A DNA stretch of 64,000 nucleotides, from the NCBI RefSeq assembly GCF_947494755.1, contig NZ_CANLVZ010000006.1:186001-250000 (forward strand), written 5' to 3'. This stretch comes from an uncultured Tateyamaria sp. (GTDB lineage: Bacteria; Pseudomonadota; Alphaproteobacteria; Rhodobacterales; Rhodobacteraceae). Positions 17,335-26,017 of this stretch are shown here, in pieces. Numbering within the stretch: the stretch's first letter is position 1; each line of letters starts with the position of its first letter. The translations under genes were made by a program, and so were the position numbers. Under the pieces are notes generated by a model that saw only the letters and a program-made list of their open reading frames with translations, did not search any database and was not told the origin of the DNA.

Positions 17335-18213
17335 TCAGTTGGTCAAAACCGTCGAAACATCCACATAGTCGGACGCATCGCGGTTCGCTTCGAGCCATGC
17401 GTCATAGGCCTCTTGGCTGACAACTTTTACGGTGATCGGCATGTAGGCGTGCGCGATCCCGCACAGTTCCGAGCACTGCCCGAAATAGATGCCCTCTTTC
17501 TCGGCTTCGAACCACAACTCAGCCAGACGGCCCGGCACCGCGTCCTGCTTCACGCCGAAGGCCGGAATGGTCCATGCGTGGATCACATCCGCGCCGGTCA
17601 CCTGCACAACAACCGTCTTGTTGACGGGGATCACCACGGCATTGTCAGTGGCCAGCAGGAAATCCTCGCGCGAATAACCTGCGGCAACCAGCGCCTCTTC
17701 GGTCTCGGGTGTCAGCGAGTTGTCACCGCCTGTGGCAGGTGCGCCGATCATGTAGCTGTCAAAGCTGATGTTCTCGTCCACGTACTCATAACCCCAGAAC
17801 CACTGATAACCGGTGGTCTTGATGGTCACATCGGCTTCGGGAATTTCCTGCTGGTGGAACAGGGTCGGCAGCGAAAACGCACCGATGAACACGAGGATCA
17901 CGATGGGAATCACGGTCCACGCGATCTCGACCGGCGTGTTGTGGGTGAAACTCGCCGGATCAGGGTTGCGCCTGGCATTGTAGCGGACGACGACCCATGC
18001 CAGCAGCCCAACCACAAACAGCGTGATGATGGTGATGATCACCAAAATCATGCCGTCCAGCCATTGCAGGCGGCGGGCCACTTCGGTGGCGGCGGGCTGG
18101 AAGCCCATGGCGCCATCCACGGGGCGGCCAATGACCTCAAGCCCGTCTTGGGCCCACGCCGGGGCAGCAGCAAGAGCGCTGAGCACGCCCGAAATCGAAA
18201 GAAGCTTTTTCAT
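17335..18213 (-). CDS. ctaC: Cytochrome c oxidase subunit II
   Basis: Subunit II of the aa3 oxidase, which receives electrons from cytochrome c at its CuA centre. The mature protein follows a signal peptide ([22 protein letters not shown], cleavage near residue 22). Two membrane helices lie near residues 48-75 and 93-115, and the periplasmic cupredoxin domain has YQWFWGYEY (aromatic patch) and the CuA ligands in [16 protein letters not shown] near residues 243-258. The ATG at 18213 has AGGACG upstream and begins the signal peptide; a longer frame lacks support. It is divergent from tldD. Confidence 0.96.
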   Translation of the reverse strand: MKKLLSISGVLSALAAAPAWAQDGLEVIGRPVDGAMGFQPAATEVARRLQWLDGMILVIITIITLFVVGLLAWVVVRYNARRNPDPASFTHNTPVEIAWTVIPIVILVFIGAFSLPTLFHQQEIPEADVTIKTTGYQWFWGYEYVDENISFDSYMIGAPATGGDNSLTPETEEALVAAGYSREDFLLATDNAVVIPVNKTVVVQVTGADVIHAWTIPAFGVKQDAVPGRLAELWFEAEKEGIYFGQCSELCGIAHAYMPITVKVVSQEAYDAWLEANRDASDYVDVSTVLTN

Positions 18214-18397
18214 CTGGTCGTCCTGATCTTGATGGATCGCTGATCGGTCCTTGGGGGCTCGTACACGCACTGCCGATCACCACCCGTTGTATTGTCGAGA
18301 CTTACAATCATATCTTTACCCCAAGATAAAGACATAAGAGGCGCGTCAAACGGACGCTCACCCGCATTTTCAGGCCCCCGGCCGACAGGAGACACCG

Positions 18398-19819
18398 ATG
18401 ACTGACGCCCCCTTTGCGCCGCTGGAAACCGAAATCGACCGAGATGTGGCGCTGGATGTGCTGCGCGGTGCCACGGCGGGGGCGGATGATGGTGAGTTGT
18501 TCTTTGAACGCCGCCGATCGGAATCGCTGGTCTATGATGATGGGCGGCTCAAAACCGCAAGCTATGATGCAGCGCAGGGCTTTGGCCTGCGGGCCGTGCG
18601 CGGCGAGGTCGCGGGCTATGCCCATTCCACCGAGATCAGCGAAACCGCCCTGCGCCGCGCTGCCGAAACCGCCCGTCTTGCGGTCGGTGCCGGTGGTGGC
18701 ACCATGGCGGACGCCCCCCAGGCCACCAATCGCCACCTTTATACCGCCGATGATCCAATTGCCGGGGCCAGCTTTCCGGTCAAGCTCGAGACCCTCAAGG
18801 AGATCGACACCTTCCTGCGCGATCTTGATTCGCGGGTGGTGCAGGTGTCGGCCTCGATTGGTGCGTCCCTGCAAGAGATCGAGATTTTGCGCCCCGATGG
18901 GCACTCGGTGCGCGACACGCGTCCCATGACCCGGCTTAACATCTCGGTCATCGTAGAAAAGGACGGACGGCGCGAAAGCGGCACGGCAGGCGGCGGAGGT
19001 CGGGTCGGCCTGGACGGGCTGATGTTACCCGCCGACTGGCAGGCCAAGGCGCGTGAGGCATTGCGTGTTGCGGTCGTAAACCTTGATGCCGTCCCGGCCC
19101 CTGCGGGTGTGATGGATGTGGTGCTTGGCCCCGGCTGGCCCGGCATCCTGCTGCACGAAGCCATCGGTCACGGGCTTGAAGGCGATTTCAACCGCAAGGG
19201 CAGCTCGGCCTTTGCAGGGTTGATGGGCCAGCAGATCGCGGCCCACGGGGTCACGGTGCTGGATGACGGCACCATCCCCGACAGGCGCGGTTCGATCTCG
19301 GTCGATGATGAGGGTACGCCCTCGGGCAAGAACACTCTGATCGAGGATGGCGTACTTGTCGGCTACATGCAGGACCGCCAGAACGCGCGCCTGATGGGCG
19401 TGGCCTCGACCGGCAACGGACGCCGCCAAAGCTATGCGCACGCCCCAATGCCGCGCATGACCAACACCTATATGCTGGGCGGAGACAGCGCACCCGAGGA
19501 CATTGTGGCCGACCTCAAGGACGGGATCTATGCGGTGGGGTTTGGCGGTGGGCAGGTGGACATCACAAACGGCAAGTTCGTGTTTTCCTGCACCGAAGCC
19601 TACCGGGTCGAGAACGGCAAGGTCGGCGCGCCGGTCAAGGGGGCCACTTTGATCGGGGACGGTGCCACGGCGCTGAAACACATCCGGGGCATCGGTAGCG
19701 ACATGGCACTGGACCCCGGCATGGGCAATTGCGGCAAGGCGGGCCAGTGGGTGCCGGTGGGCGTGGGCCAGCCGACACTGATGATCGGCGGGCTGACGGT
19801 TGGTGGGTCCGCAACATAA
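18398..19819 (+). CDS. tldD: Metalloprotease TldD
   Basis: TldD forms a heterodimeric zinc protease with TldE/PmbA that degrades unfolded or modified peptides. The 473-residue protein is full length and carries the metal motif HEAIGHGLEGD (HExxxH, near residue 254), GLRAVRGEVAGYAHSTE near 64-80 and the C-terminal GNCGKAGQWVPVGVGQPTLMIGGLTVGG. It is divergent from ctaC with a 184-nt gap. No tldE/pmbA gene is in the window, so its partner must be encoded elsewhere. Confidence 0.95.
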   Translation: MTDAPFAPLETEIDRDVALDVLRGATAGADDGELFFERRRSESLVYDDGRLKTASYDAAQGFGLRAVRGEVAGYAHSTEISETALRRAAETARLAVGAGGGTMADAPQATNRHLYTADDPIAGASFPVKLETLKEIDTFLRDLDSRVVQVSASIGASLQEIEILRPDGHSVRDTRPMTRLNISVIVEKDGRRESGTAGGGGRVGLDGLMLPADWQAKAREALRVAVVNLDAVPAPAGVMDVVLGPGWPGILLHEAIGHGLEGDFNRKGSSAFAGLMGQQIAAHGVTVLDDGTIPDRRGSISVDDEGTPSGKNTLIEDGVLVGYMQDRQNARLMGVASTGNGRRQSYAHAPMPRMTNTYMLGGDSAPEDIVADLKDGIYAVGFGGGQVDITNGKFVFSCTEAYRVENGKVGAPVKGATLIGDGATALKHIRGIGSDMALDPGMGNCGKAGQWVPVGVGQPTLMIGGLTVGGSAT

Positions 19820-20055
19820 GCGGGCGATTCTGTGGCAACGCTGTTAGGGGCCAAGACCCGCGCCAGCGCCTCGCTATATCTGGGGAGGCGTGGGCGAAGG
19901 TGCCGAGTCCCACTTTGTTCGCCGTTCGTTTTTCAGGCCGGTTTTTCCTTTAAAAAACAACCGCAGGCAGAGTTATCTCGAATTGGCTCGCCCATCTTCA
20001 TGCGTTGTTAACCTTGCCGATTCTAAAACAAGGACAGCAACAGACGGAGCCTCGG
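19820..20055 (+). promoter_or_regulatory. tldD-dprA intergenic region with GTTAACC box
   Basis: The 236-nt gap holds an AT-rich inverted element (GGTTTTTCC...TTTAAAAAACAACC, about 19936-19962), which may terminate tldD. GTTAACC at 20007-20013, 43 nt before the dprA ATG, matches a CtrA-type half-site (TTAACC). In Rhodobacter capsulatus the competence genes, dprA among them, depend on CtrA; the box here is only a candidate. Confidence 0.35.
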
Positions 20056-21204
20056 ATGACTGAAAGGGATACCCATCCTTCTTCCACTCACCCCCCACTC
20101 CCACCCACCTCGGAAGACGACCAGTTTTCGCGTCTCCGTCTGTTGCGGTCCCGCCGGGTCGGCATTGCGACGTATCAACGTCTGCTGATTGAACACGGCA
20201 CCGCGCAAAATGCGCTGGCCGCGCTACCTGAGGTAGCGCGCGCCGCCGGCGTTTCGTCCTATCAGGTCTGCCCCGAAGGCGTCATTCACGGCGAACTCAA
20301 GGCCGCCCGCGCCGCTGGTGCACGTCTTGTGGCGCAAGGATCGCCCCACTATCCACTGGTTTTGAACGACCTCAAGGATGCCCCACCTTTCCTTTGGGTG
20401 ATCGGTGATGTCGCGCTGCTGCACAAACCCATGATCGCCATGGTGGGCGCGCGCAACGCCTCTTCCCTCGGGACCCGCATGGCGCGCGCCCTGGCGCGTG
20501 ATCTGGGCGCGGCCGGTCATGTCGTGGTGTCCGGCCTTGCGCGCGGCATTGACGCAGCCGCCCACCTGGCCGCGCTCGACACCGGCACCATCGCGGTGCA
20601 GGCAGGCGGGGTCGATACGATATACCCGGCGGAAAATGCCGACCTCGCCCAGAATATCGGGACCAGTGGCCTGCGCATCAGCGAACAGGCCATGGGCCTG
20701 CACCCCATGGCGCGCCATTTCCCTGCCCGCAACCGGATCATCTCGGGCCTTGGCGCGGCCACCATCGTGGTCGAGGCTGCCGCCAAGTCCGGCAGCCTGA
20801 TCACCGCGCGCGATGCGCTGGATCTGGGCCGGGATGTGCTGGCGGTGCCGGGGCACCCGATGGATGCGCGCGCCTCAGGGTGCAACATGCTGATCCGGGA
20901 TGGCGCGACGCTGGTGCGCGATGCAAATGACGTGATCGAGGCGCTGGCACCCCTCGCCCCCGCCGCCCCGGAATTGCCACTGGTGCCACCACAGGCGCCA
21001 CAGCCAGATACGCGGTCCTTGCGCCAAACGGCGGACCTGCACAGCCAGATATTGTCGCGCCTCGGCCCGTCCCCACTGGCCGAGGATCAACTGATACGCG
21101 ACCTTGGCGCACCCACGGCCACAGTCACCCCCGCACTGGTCGAACTGGAACTCGATGGCAGCATTGATCGTGCCCCCGGTGGCCTTCTAACCCGCGCCAG
21201 TTAG
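20056..21204 (+). CDS. dprA: DNA-processing protein DprA
   Basis: DprA binds incoming single-stranded DNA and loads RecA during transformation or uptake of gene-transfer-agent DNA. The 382-residue protein has the Rossmann-like DprA domain: AMVGARNASSLGTRMARALARDLGAAGHVVVSGLARGIDAAAHLAALD (near residues 127-174), GLRISEQ, HFPARNRIISGLGAATIVVEAAAKSGSLITARDA and the VLAVPGHPMDARASGCNMLIRDGA segment. A C-terminal winged-helix part follows (SRLGPSPLAEDQLIRDLGAP...LVELELDGSIDRAPGG). The ATG at 20056 has GGAG 6 nt upstream. topA follows after 100 nt, a common dprA-topA pairing. Confidence 0.95.
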   Translation: MTERDTHPSSTHPPLPPTSEDDQFSRLRLLRSRRVGIATYQRLLIEHGTAQNALAALPEVARAAGVSSYQVCPEGVIHGELKAARAAGARLVAQGSPHYPLVLNDLKDAPPFLWVIGDVALLHKPMIAMVGARNASSLGTRMARALARDLGAAGHVVVSGLARGIDAAAHLAALDTGTIAVQAGGVDTIYPAENADLAQNIGTSGLRISEQAMGLHPMARHFPARNRIISGLGAATIVVEAAAKSGSLITARDALDLGRDVLAVPGHPMDARASGCNMLIRDGATLVRDANDVIEALAPLAPAAPELPLVPPQAPQPDTRSLRQTADLHSQILSRLGPSPLAEDQLIRDLGAPTATVTPALVELELDGSIDRAPGGLLTRAS

Positions 21205-21225
21205 GCGCACCCGATTGGGGGTCGG

Positions 21226-21255
21226 TTGACAATCGCCGCTTGCACCCCACATCTT
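21226..21255 (+). promoter_or_regulatory. Candidate sigma-70 promoter for topA
   Basis: A perfect -35 hexamer TTGACA at 21226-21231 is followed after 18 nt by a weak -10 (CATCTT, 21250-21255), about 50 nt before the topA start. The -10 is poor, so this is tentative. Confidence 0.3.
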
Positions 21256-21304
21256 GCGCCGCCATAGAGCACACATATATCCCCGTCCGAGGTAGCCCCT
21301 GTAA

Positions 21305-23893
21305 ATGCCCGTCGTCGTTGTCGAATCCCCAGCTAAAGCCAAGACAATCAACAAATATCTGGGGGATGACTACACCGTTCTGGCCAGCTATGGCCACGTG
21401 CGCGACCTGCCCCCCAAAGACGGATCGGTCGACCCCGACAACGAATTCGAGATGGTCTGGGAGGTCGCCAGCGCCAGCAAAAAGCACATGAAAGCGATTG
21501 CCGACGCACTCAAGGATGACAACGCGCTGATCCTCGCAACCGACCCCGATCGCGAAGGGGAGGCCATCAGCTGGCACCTGCAAGAGGCGCTGACCAAACG
21601 CAAGTCGATCAAGAAGGACACGCCCGTCAGCCGCGTGACCTTCAACGCGATCACCAAGTCGGCGGTGGACGCGGCGATGCAGAACGCCCGCCAGGTCGAT
21701 ATGCCGCTGGTCGAAGCCTACCTTGCCCGCCGCGCGCTGGATTATCTGGTGGGGTTCAACCTATCCCCCGTGCTCTGGCGCAAGCTGCCCGGTGCGAAAT
21801 CTGCGGGTCGCGTGCAGTCGGTGTGTCTGCGCATCCTGACCGAGCGCGAGATGGAGATCGAAGCGTTTCGCAATCGCGAATACTGGTCGGTCAAAGCGGT
21901 CCTCGCCTCCCCGCGGGGACAGGAATACGAGGCGCGCCTCACCTCGCTGGCCGGCAAGAAGCTCGACAAGTTTGACCTCGAAAACCAGACGCAGGCCGAG
22001 ATGGCCCAAAGCGCGATCACCAGCCGCGATCTGAAGGTGCAATCGGTCGAGGCCAAACCCGCCTCCCGCAACCCTTCGGCCCCGTTCATGACCTCGACCC
22101 TGCAACAAGAGGCCAGTCGCAAATTCGGCATGGGCGCGCGCCAAGCCATGTCCTCGGCGCAGCGGCTTTATGAGGCGGGTTACATTACCTATATGCGGAC
22201 CGACGGGATCGACATGGCCCCCGAGGCCGTCACCATGGCGCGCGACGCGATCAAGGATCGTTATGGCGACGACTATGTCCCGAGACAGCCGCGCGTTTAC
22301 AAGAACAAGGCCAAGAACGCGCAAGAGGCACACGAATGTATTCGCCCGACCGATATGGCACGCGATGCAGCCAGCCTGAAGATCACCGACGATGATCAAC
22401 GCAAGCTTTATGATCTGATCTGGAAACGCACGCTGGCCTGCCAGATGGAAGGCGCACGGCTTGAGCGCACCACGGTCGAGATTGGCAGCGACGACGGGCA
22501 GGTCGGCCTGCGCGCCACGGGGCAAGTCGTGTTGTTTGACGGGTTCCTGCGCGTCTATGAGGAAGGGCGCGACGATGATGTGGTCGATGATGACGACAAG
22601 CGCCTGCCCCAGCTGAGCGAGGGGGATGCCGCCGACAAACGCTCCGTCACGCCCGAGCAGCATTTCACCCAGCCCCCGCCCCGCTACACCGAGGCCACGC
22701 TGGTCAAACGGATGGAAGAGTTGGGCATCGGCCGCCCCTCGACCTATGCCAGCATCGTCACGACCATTCAGGATCGCGGATACGTACGCAAGGATCGCAA
22801 TCGGCTGATCCCCGAGGACAAGGGGCGGCTGGTGATCGCGTTCCTTGAAAACTATTTCCGCCGTTACGTGGGCTATGATTTCACCGCCAGCCTCGAAGAA
22901 GAACTGGATGATGTCAGCGCAGGGGACCGCGACTACAAGGATGTATTGGGCCGGTTCTGGCAGGATTTCAGCGCCGCGATTGCCGAAACCTCCGAATTGC
23001 GCATCACCGAGGTGCTGGAAAAGATCAACGAAGTGCTCGAACCGCACCTGTTCCCGCCGCAGGAAGACGGAGGCGATCCGCGCCTTTGCCCCAATTGCGG
23101 GGTCGGGCGGCTCAGCATGCGCACGGCCCGGTCCGGTGGTGCCTTTATCGGCTGCTCGAACTATCCCGAATGCCGTTATACGCGCGCCTTTGGTCCCCCC
23201 GGTCAGGAAGACGACAGCGGCATCCCGCCAGAGGGCAAGCTGCTTGGCGAGGACGAAGGCGACAAGATCTATGCGTTCAAGGGCCGCTTTGGGCCTTATG
23301 TGCAGCGCGGTGAAGTGACGGATGACAACAAGAAGCCGCCACGCCAGTCGATCCCCAAGGAATGGCCGCCCACCGAAGTGGACCTGGAGCAAGCCGTACG
23401 CCTGCTGTCCCTGCCGCGGCAGATCGGGCCGCACCCCGAGGACGGCGTTATGGTCTGGGCCAATATCGGGCGTTATGGACCGTATCTCAAGCACGCGGAA
23501 TCAACCTCGGATCGTGGTGGCACCAATGCCAATCTCGAAGGGATCGAAGAGGTCTTTACCGTCGGCATGAACCGGGCTGTGCAACTGCTCGCCGAGAAGG
23601 TCGCAAGCCGGGGCGGGCGCGGTGTGGCCGCCAAGCCGCTGCACGAGTTGGGCGAACACCCCTCGGAAGGCGGGCCGGTCAATGTGATGAAGGGTAAATA
23701 CGGACCTTATGTGAAGTGGGGCAAGGTCAATGCGACCATCCCCAAAGGGACTGAGCCTGAGAATGTCACGATGGACATGGCGGTGCAGCTGATCGAGGAA
23801 AAGGCACCCGCCAAGAAGAAGCCCGCGAAAAAGAAGGCTGCTGCAAAGAAACCGGCGGCCAAGAAGAAAGCGGCGGCGAAAAAGGCGAGCTAG
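21305..23893 (+). CDS. topA: DNA topoisomerase I
   Basis: Type IA topoisomerase that relaxes negative supercoils. The 862-residue protein starts with the Toprim domain (VVVESPAKAKTINKYLG, residues 3-19; TDPDREGEAISWHL near 80). The catalytic tyrosine lies in YITYMRTDG near residue 297. A four-cysteine zinc finger is seen in CPNCGVGRLSMRTARSGGAFIGCSNYPEC near 596-624, then C-terminal topoisomerase repeats and a Lys/Ala-rich tail (PAKKKPAKKKAAAKK pattern, about the last 35 residues) that probably binds DNA or RNA. GAGG lies upstream of the ATG. Confidence 0.97.
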   Translation: MPVVVVESPAKAKTINKYLGDDYTVLASYGHVRDLPPKDGSVDPDNEFEMVWEVASASKKHMKAIADALKDDNALILATDPDREGEAISWHLQEALTKRKSIKKDTPVSRVTFNAITKSAVDAAMQNARQVDMPLVEAYLARRALDYLVGFNLSPVLWRKLPGAKSAGRVQSVCLRILTEREMEIEAFRNREYWSVKAVLASPRGQEYEARLTSLAGKKLDKFDLENQTQAEMAQSAITSRDLKVQSVEAKPASRNPSAPFMTSTLQQEASRKFGMGARQAMSSAQRLYEAGYITYMRTDGIDMAPEAVTMARDAIKDRYGDDYVPRQPRVYKNKAKNAQEAHECIRPTDMARDAASLKITDDDQRKLYDLIWKRTLACQMEGARLERTTVEIGSDDGQVGLRATGQVVLFDGFLRVYEEGRDDDVVDDDDKRLPQLSEGDAADKRSVTPEQHFTQPPPRYTEATLVKRMEELGIGRPSTYASIVTTIQDRGYVRKDRNRLIPEDKGRLVIAFLENYFRRYVGYDFTASLEEELDDVSAGDRDYKDVLGRFWQDFSAAIAETSELRITEVLEKINEVLEPHLFPPQEDGGDPRLCPNCGVGRLSMRTARSGGAFIGCSNYPECRYTRAFGPPGQEDDSGIPPEGKLLGEDEGDKIYAFKGRFGPYVQRGEVTDDNKKPPRQSIPKEWPPTEVDLEQAVRLLSLPRQIGPHPEDGVMVWANIGRYGPYLKHAESTSDRGGTNANLEGIEEVFTVGMNRAVQLLAEKVASRGGRGVAAKPLHELGEHPSEGGPVNVMKGKYGPYVKWGKVNATIPKGTEPENVTMDMAVQLIEEKAPAKKKPAKKKAAAKKPAAKKKAAAKKAS

Positions 23894-23899
23894 ACGCGC

Positions 23900-24355
23900 C
23901 TAGTCGGATGCCTCCGCGTTTTCCAAAGAGGCGACCCGCTCGACCACCCGGCCCAACAAGGACAGCAACGTGGTCTGATCCTCGTCGTCGAGCGCAGACA
24001 GGAACAGGCGCATATTGTGCAAATCCTGGTTGTGGATCGCATTGGCCAGCTGCGCGCCCTCGGGCGTGAGGCTCAGATCGTAGGCCCGCCTGTCCGTCTC
24101 GCTTTGGGTGCGCGACACCAATCCCCGCTTCACCAGACGCGCGATTACGCTGCTGGCCGTCGTTGGCACGATGCCAAGCGTGCCGGCCAATTCGGACGCG
24201 CGCACAACCTGCTGTTCGCGCAACATCCCCAAAGCCGTGAAATCAGAGAGATTGAAGCGGATCACGTGCTGATGCTCGGGCGAGGTCAGCTCGCTGACAA
24301 GCATGACCCGCAACAACGTGCCCACGTACCCCAAAAGTTCGAGTTCTTTATCCAT
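23900..24355 (-). CDS. MarR family transcriptional regulator
   Basis: A 151-residue winged-helix regulator of the MarR family. It shows ALGMLREQQVVRASELAGTLGIVPTTASSVIARLVKRGLVSRTQSETDRRAYDLSLTPEG (about residues 45-102), which is the DNA-recognition helix followed by the conserved DxR wing. The ATG at 24355 is preferred over a TTG 36 nt upstream because it gives a standard-length protein. It is divergent from the SRPBCC-like gene, and two palindromic boxes lie in the shared promoter region, which suggests autoregulation and control of that neighbour. The ligand is unknown. Confidence 0.9.
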   Translation of the reverse strand: MDKELELLGYVGTLLRVMLVSELTSPEHQHVIRFNLSDFTALGMLREQQVVRASELAGTLGIVPTTASSVIARLVKRGLVSRTQSETDRRAYDLSLTPEGAQLANAIHNQDLHNMRLFLSALDDEDQTTLLSLLGRVVERVASLENAEASD

Positions 24356-24408
24356 GGCGGTTTTTCTGACCAACGCCCCTTGAAGTGGCAAGAGCCAATT
24401 ATATTTAC

Positions 24409-24440
24409 TACGATACTCGTATATTTTAATACGATAATCG
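24409..24440. promoter_or_regulatory. Tandem palindromic operator between marR and the SRPBCC-like gene
   Basis: Two boxes, TACGATACTCGTA (24409-24421) and TACGATAATCGCA (24430-24442), share TACGATA-C/A-TCG. The first is a TACGA-TAC-TCGTA palindrome; the second contains CGAT-A-ATCG. Their starts are 21 bp apart, two helical turns, in an AT-rich stretch between divergent genes. This is the expected layout for MarR dimers. Confidence 0.6.
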
Positions 24441-24458
24441 CATCAATGGAGATCGACT

Positions 24459-25082
24459 ATGCCTCTGCGCCCTCTTATCGCGACCCTTTCCGTCACCGCC
24501 GCGCTGTCTGTGGCAGCCTTCGCTGGTGTCTCTCCAATGCCGACACCCAACCTCGCATTCGCTCAGGCCACGTCCGCTGCAGAGATCGCACCGCCCCCAC
24601 CATTGGCCGCCGAAAACAGCTATCTGACCAACACCGAGACCGCGACATTCCGCGGCACCATCGCAGACTTTCGCGCCTTCGGAGAGGAGAACCCGGTGAC
24701 TGACTTTGTTGCCGTGACCGATAGCATTCCGCCGATCGTGAACATCACCGTGCTCTCGGGCACGTGGCCCGAGGTGGGTGCGGTGCGCCGTGTCGACCTA
24801 GAAGGTGGCTATCATGTCCATGAGCGGGTGCTGGAAAACTCCGCCAACCGCTTTGCCTATCAGCTCTGGGATATCACCGCGCCGTCGGGCCGCGTTGTCG
24901 ATCACATTATGGGCAGTTTCGACTACACCCAGACCGGCGATCAGGTCAGAGTTGAATGGAACTACAACATCAAGCCCAACCTGTTTCTGGCGCGCCCGGC
25001 AATCCGCCGCTATCTGAGGCGCGATTTCGGCCCCTTCATGGAGGCCGGGCTGACCGGGCAGGTCGCAGCCTATCAACGGTGA
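24459..25082 (+). CDS. Exported SRPBCC-like protein
   Basis: A 207-residue predicted periplasmic protein. A signal peptide (about residues 1-36, with hydrophobic core LIATLSVTAALSVAAFAG and a likely AFA cleavage site) is followed by a domain resembling the START/SRPBCC (polyketide cyclase-like) fold: AVTDSIPPIVNITVLSGTWPEVGAVRRVDLEGGYHVHERVLENSANRFAYQLWDIT, then VRVEWNYNIKPNLFLARPAIRRYLRRDFGPFMEAG. Such folds bind hydrophobic ligands. It is divergent from a MarR repressor and is its most likely target. An enzymatic role is unknown. Confidence 0.65.
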   Translation: MPLRPLIATLSVTAALSVAAFAGVSPMPTPNLAFAQATSAAEIAPPPPLAAENSYLTNTETATFRGTIADFRAFGEENPVTDFVAVTDSIPPIVNITVLSGTWPEVGAVRRVDLEGGYHVHERVLENSANRFAYQLWDITAPSGRVVDHIMGSFDYTQTGDQVRVEWNYNIKPNLFLARPAIRRYLRRDFGPFMEAGLTGQVAAYQR

Positions 25083-25233
25083 CCAAACGCGGCTCCGGAC
25101 ACGGGGCCGCTCACACATTTCAGACCCCTCATTTTCGCCCTGCCCGTGGGCCCGCCTCGCTCCTCGGCGGAAACCCACCCGCGGCTGATCGGGCAACTTG
25201 ACGCAGTATACAACCGCATACCGTCCGTGTACG

Positions 25234-25263
25234 TTGACAAGTGACCCAGACTCGCGTCACAAA
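25234..25263 (+). promoter_or_regulatory. Candidate promoter with GTGAC-N10-GTCAC inverted repeat upstream of scoA
   Basis: TTGACA at 25234-25239 is a consensus -35 box. Just downstream, GTGAC (25241-25245) and GTCAC (25256-25260) form an inverted repeat with a 10-nt spacer across the position where the -10 spacer would lie. A CACAAA at 25258-25263 is a weak -10. The repeat could be an operator for the CoA-transferase/LOV operon. Confidence 0.35.
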
Positions 25264-25310
25264 TTTTCTCACAGGTGCACGGCCTCCTTGAGAGGTGTCC
25301 AGGAGTATTT

Positions 25311-26006
25311 ATGAAAAAGATCTACGGCTCTGCTTCCGAGGCGCTGGACGGGCTTTTGTTCGACGGCATGTTCATTGCGGCGGGCGGGTTCGGCCTGTGC
25401 GGCATTCCCGAATTGCTGCTGGATGCGATCAAAGAGGCGGGCACGAAGGATCTGACATTTGCCTCCAACAACGCTGGCGTCGACGATTTCGGCATCGGCA
25501 TTCTGCTGCAGACGCGGCAGGTCAAAAAGATGATCTCGTCCTATGTGGGCGAAAACGCCGAGTTCATGCGCCAATACCTGTCGGGCGAACTGGAGCTGGA
25601 GTTCAACCCCCAGGGGACGCTGGCCGAACGGATGCGCGCGGGCGGCTGCGGCATCCCCGGCTTCTACACGAAGACCGGCGTGGGCACCGTCATTGCCGAG
25701 GGCAAGGAACACAAGGACTTCAACGGCGACACATATATTATGGAAGAAGGCATTTTTGCCGACCTCGCCATCGTCAAGGCGTGGAAAGCGGACGAAACCG
25801 GCAACCTCGTGTTCCGCAAGACCGCCCGCAACTTCAACCCGCCCGCAGCCATGTGCGGCAAGGTCTGCGTCGTTGAAGTGGAAGAGATCGTGCCGACCGG
25901 CAGCCTTGATCCCGACACCATCCACCTGCCCGGCATCTATGTACACCGCTTGATTCAGGGCGAGCACGAAAAGCGCATCGAACAACGTACCACCCGCGCG
26001 GCCTGA
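25311..26006 (+). CDS. scoA: 3-oxoacid CoA-transferase subunit A
   Basis: Alpha subunit of a succinyl-CoA:3-ketoacid (or acetoacetate) CoA-transferase, which activates ketone bodies such as acetoacetate from polyhydroxybutyrate breakdown. The 231-residue protein has [25 protein letters not shown] (near residues 18-42), the ASNNAG loop and the conserved [22 protein letters not shown] segment (here [18 protein letters not shown], near 112-129). ATG at 25311 has AGGAGT 5 nt upstream. It is separated from its partner subunit gene by the LOV-sensor gene, with 11-nt and 9-nt gaps. Choice between sco and ato types is not possible by eye. Confidence 0.92.
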   Translation: MKKIYGSASEALDGLLFDGMFIAAGGFGLCGIPELLLDAIKEAGTKDLTFASNNAGVDDFGIGILLQTRQVKKMISSYVGENAEFMRQYLSGELELEFNPQGTLAERMRAGGCGIPGFYTKTGVGTVIAEGKEHKDFNGDTYIMEEGIFADLAIVKAWKADETGNLVFRKTARNFNPPAAMCGKVCVVEVEEIVPTGSLDPDTIHLPGIYVHRLIQGEHEKRIEQRTTRAA

Positions 26007-26017
26007 CGGAGACAGCA

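Noticed and set aside
21761-23494. A 577-codon open frame opposite topA
   Set aside because: Its predicted product is His/Arg/Gly-rich low-complexity sequence, and topA on the other strand has all catalytic motifs. It is an antisense shadow.
23810-23893. A-rich repeat at the end of topA
   Set aside because: It is the coding sequence of the Lys/Ala tail of topoisomerase I, not a separate DNA repeat.
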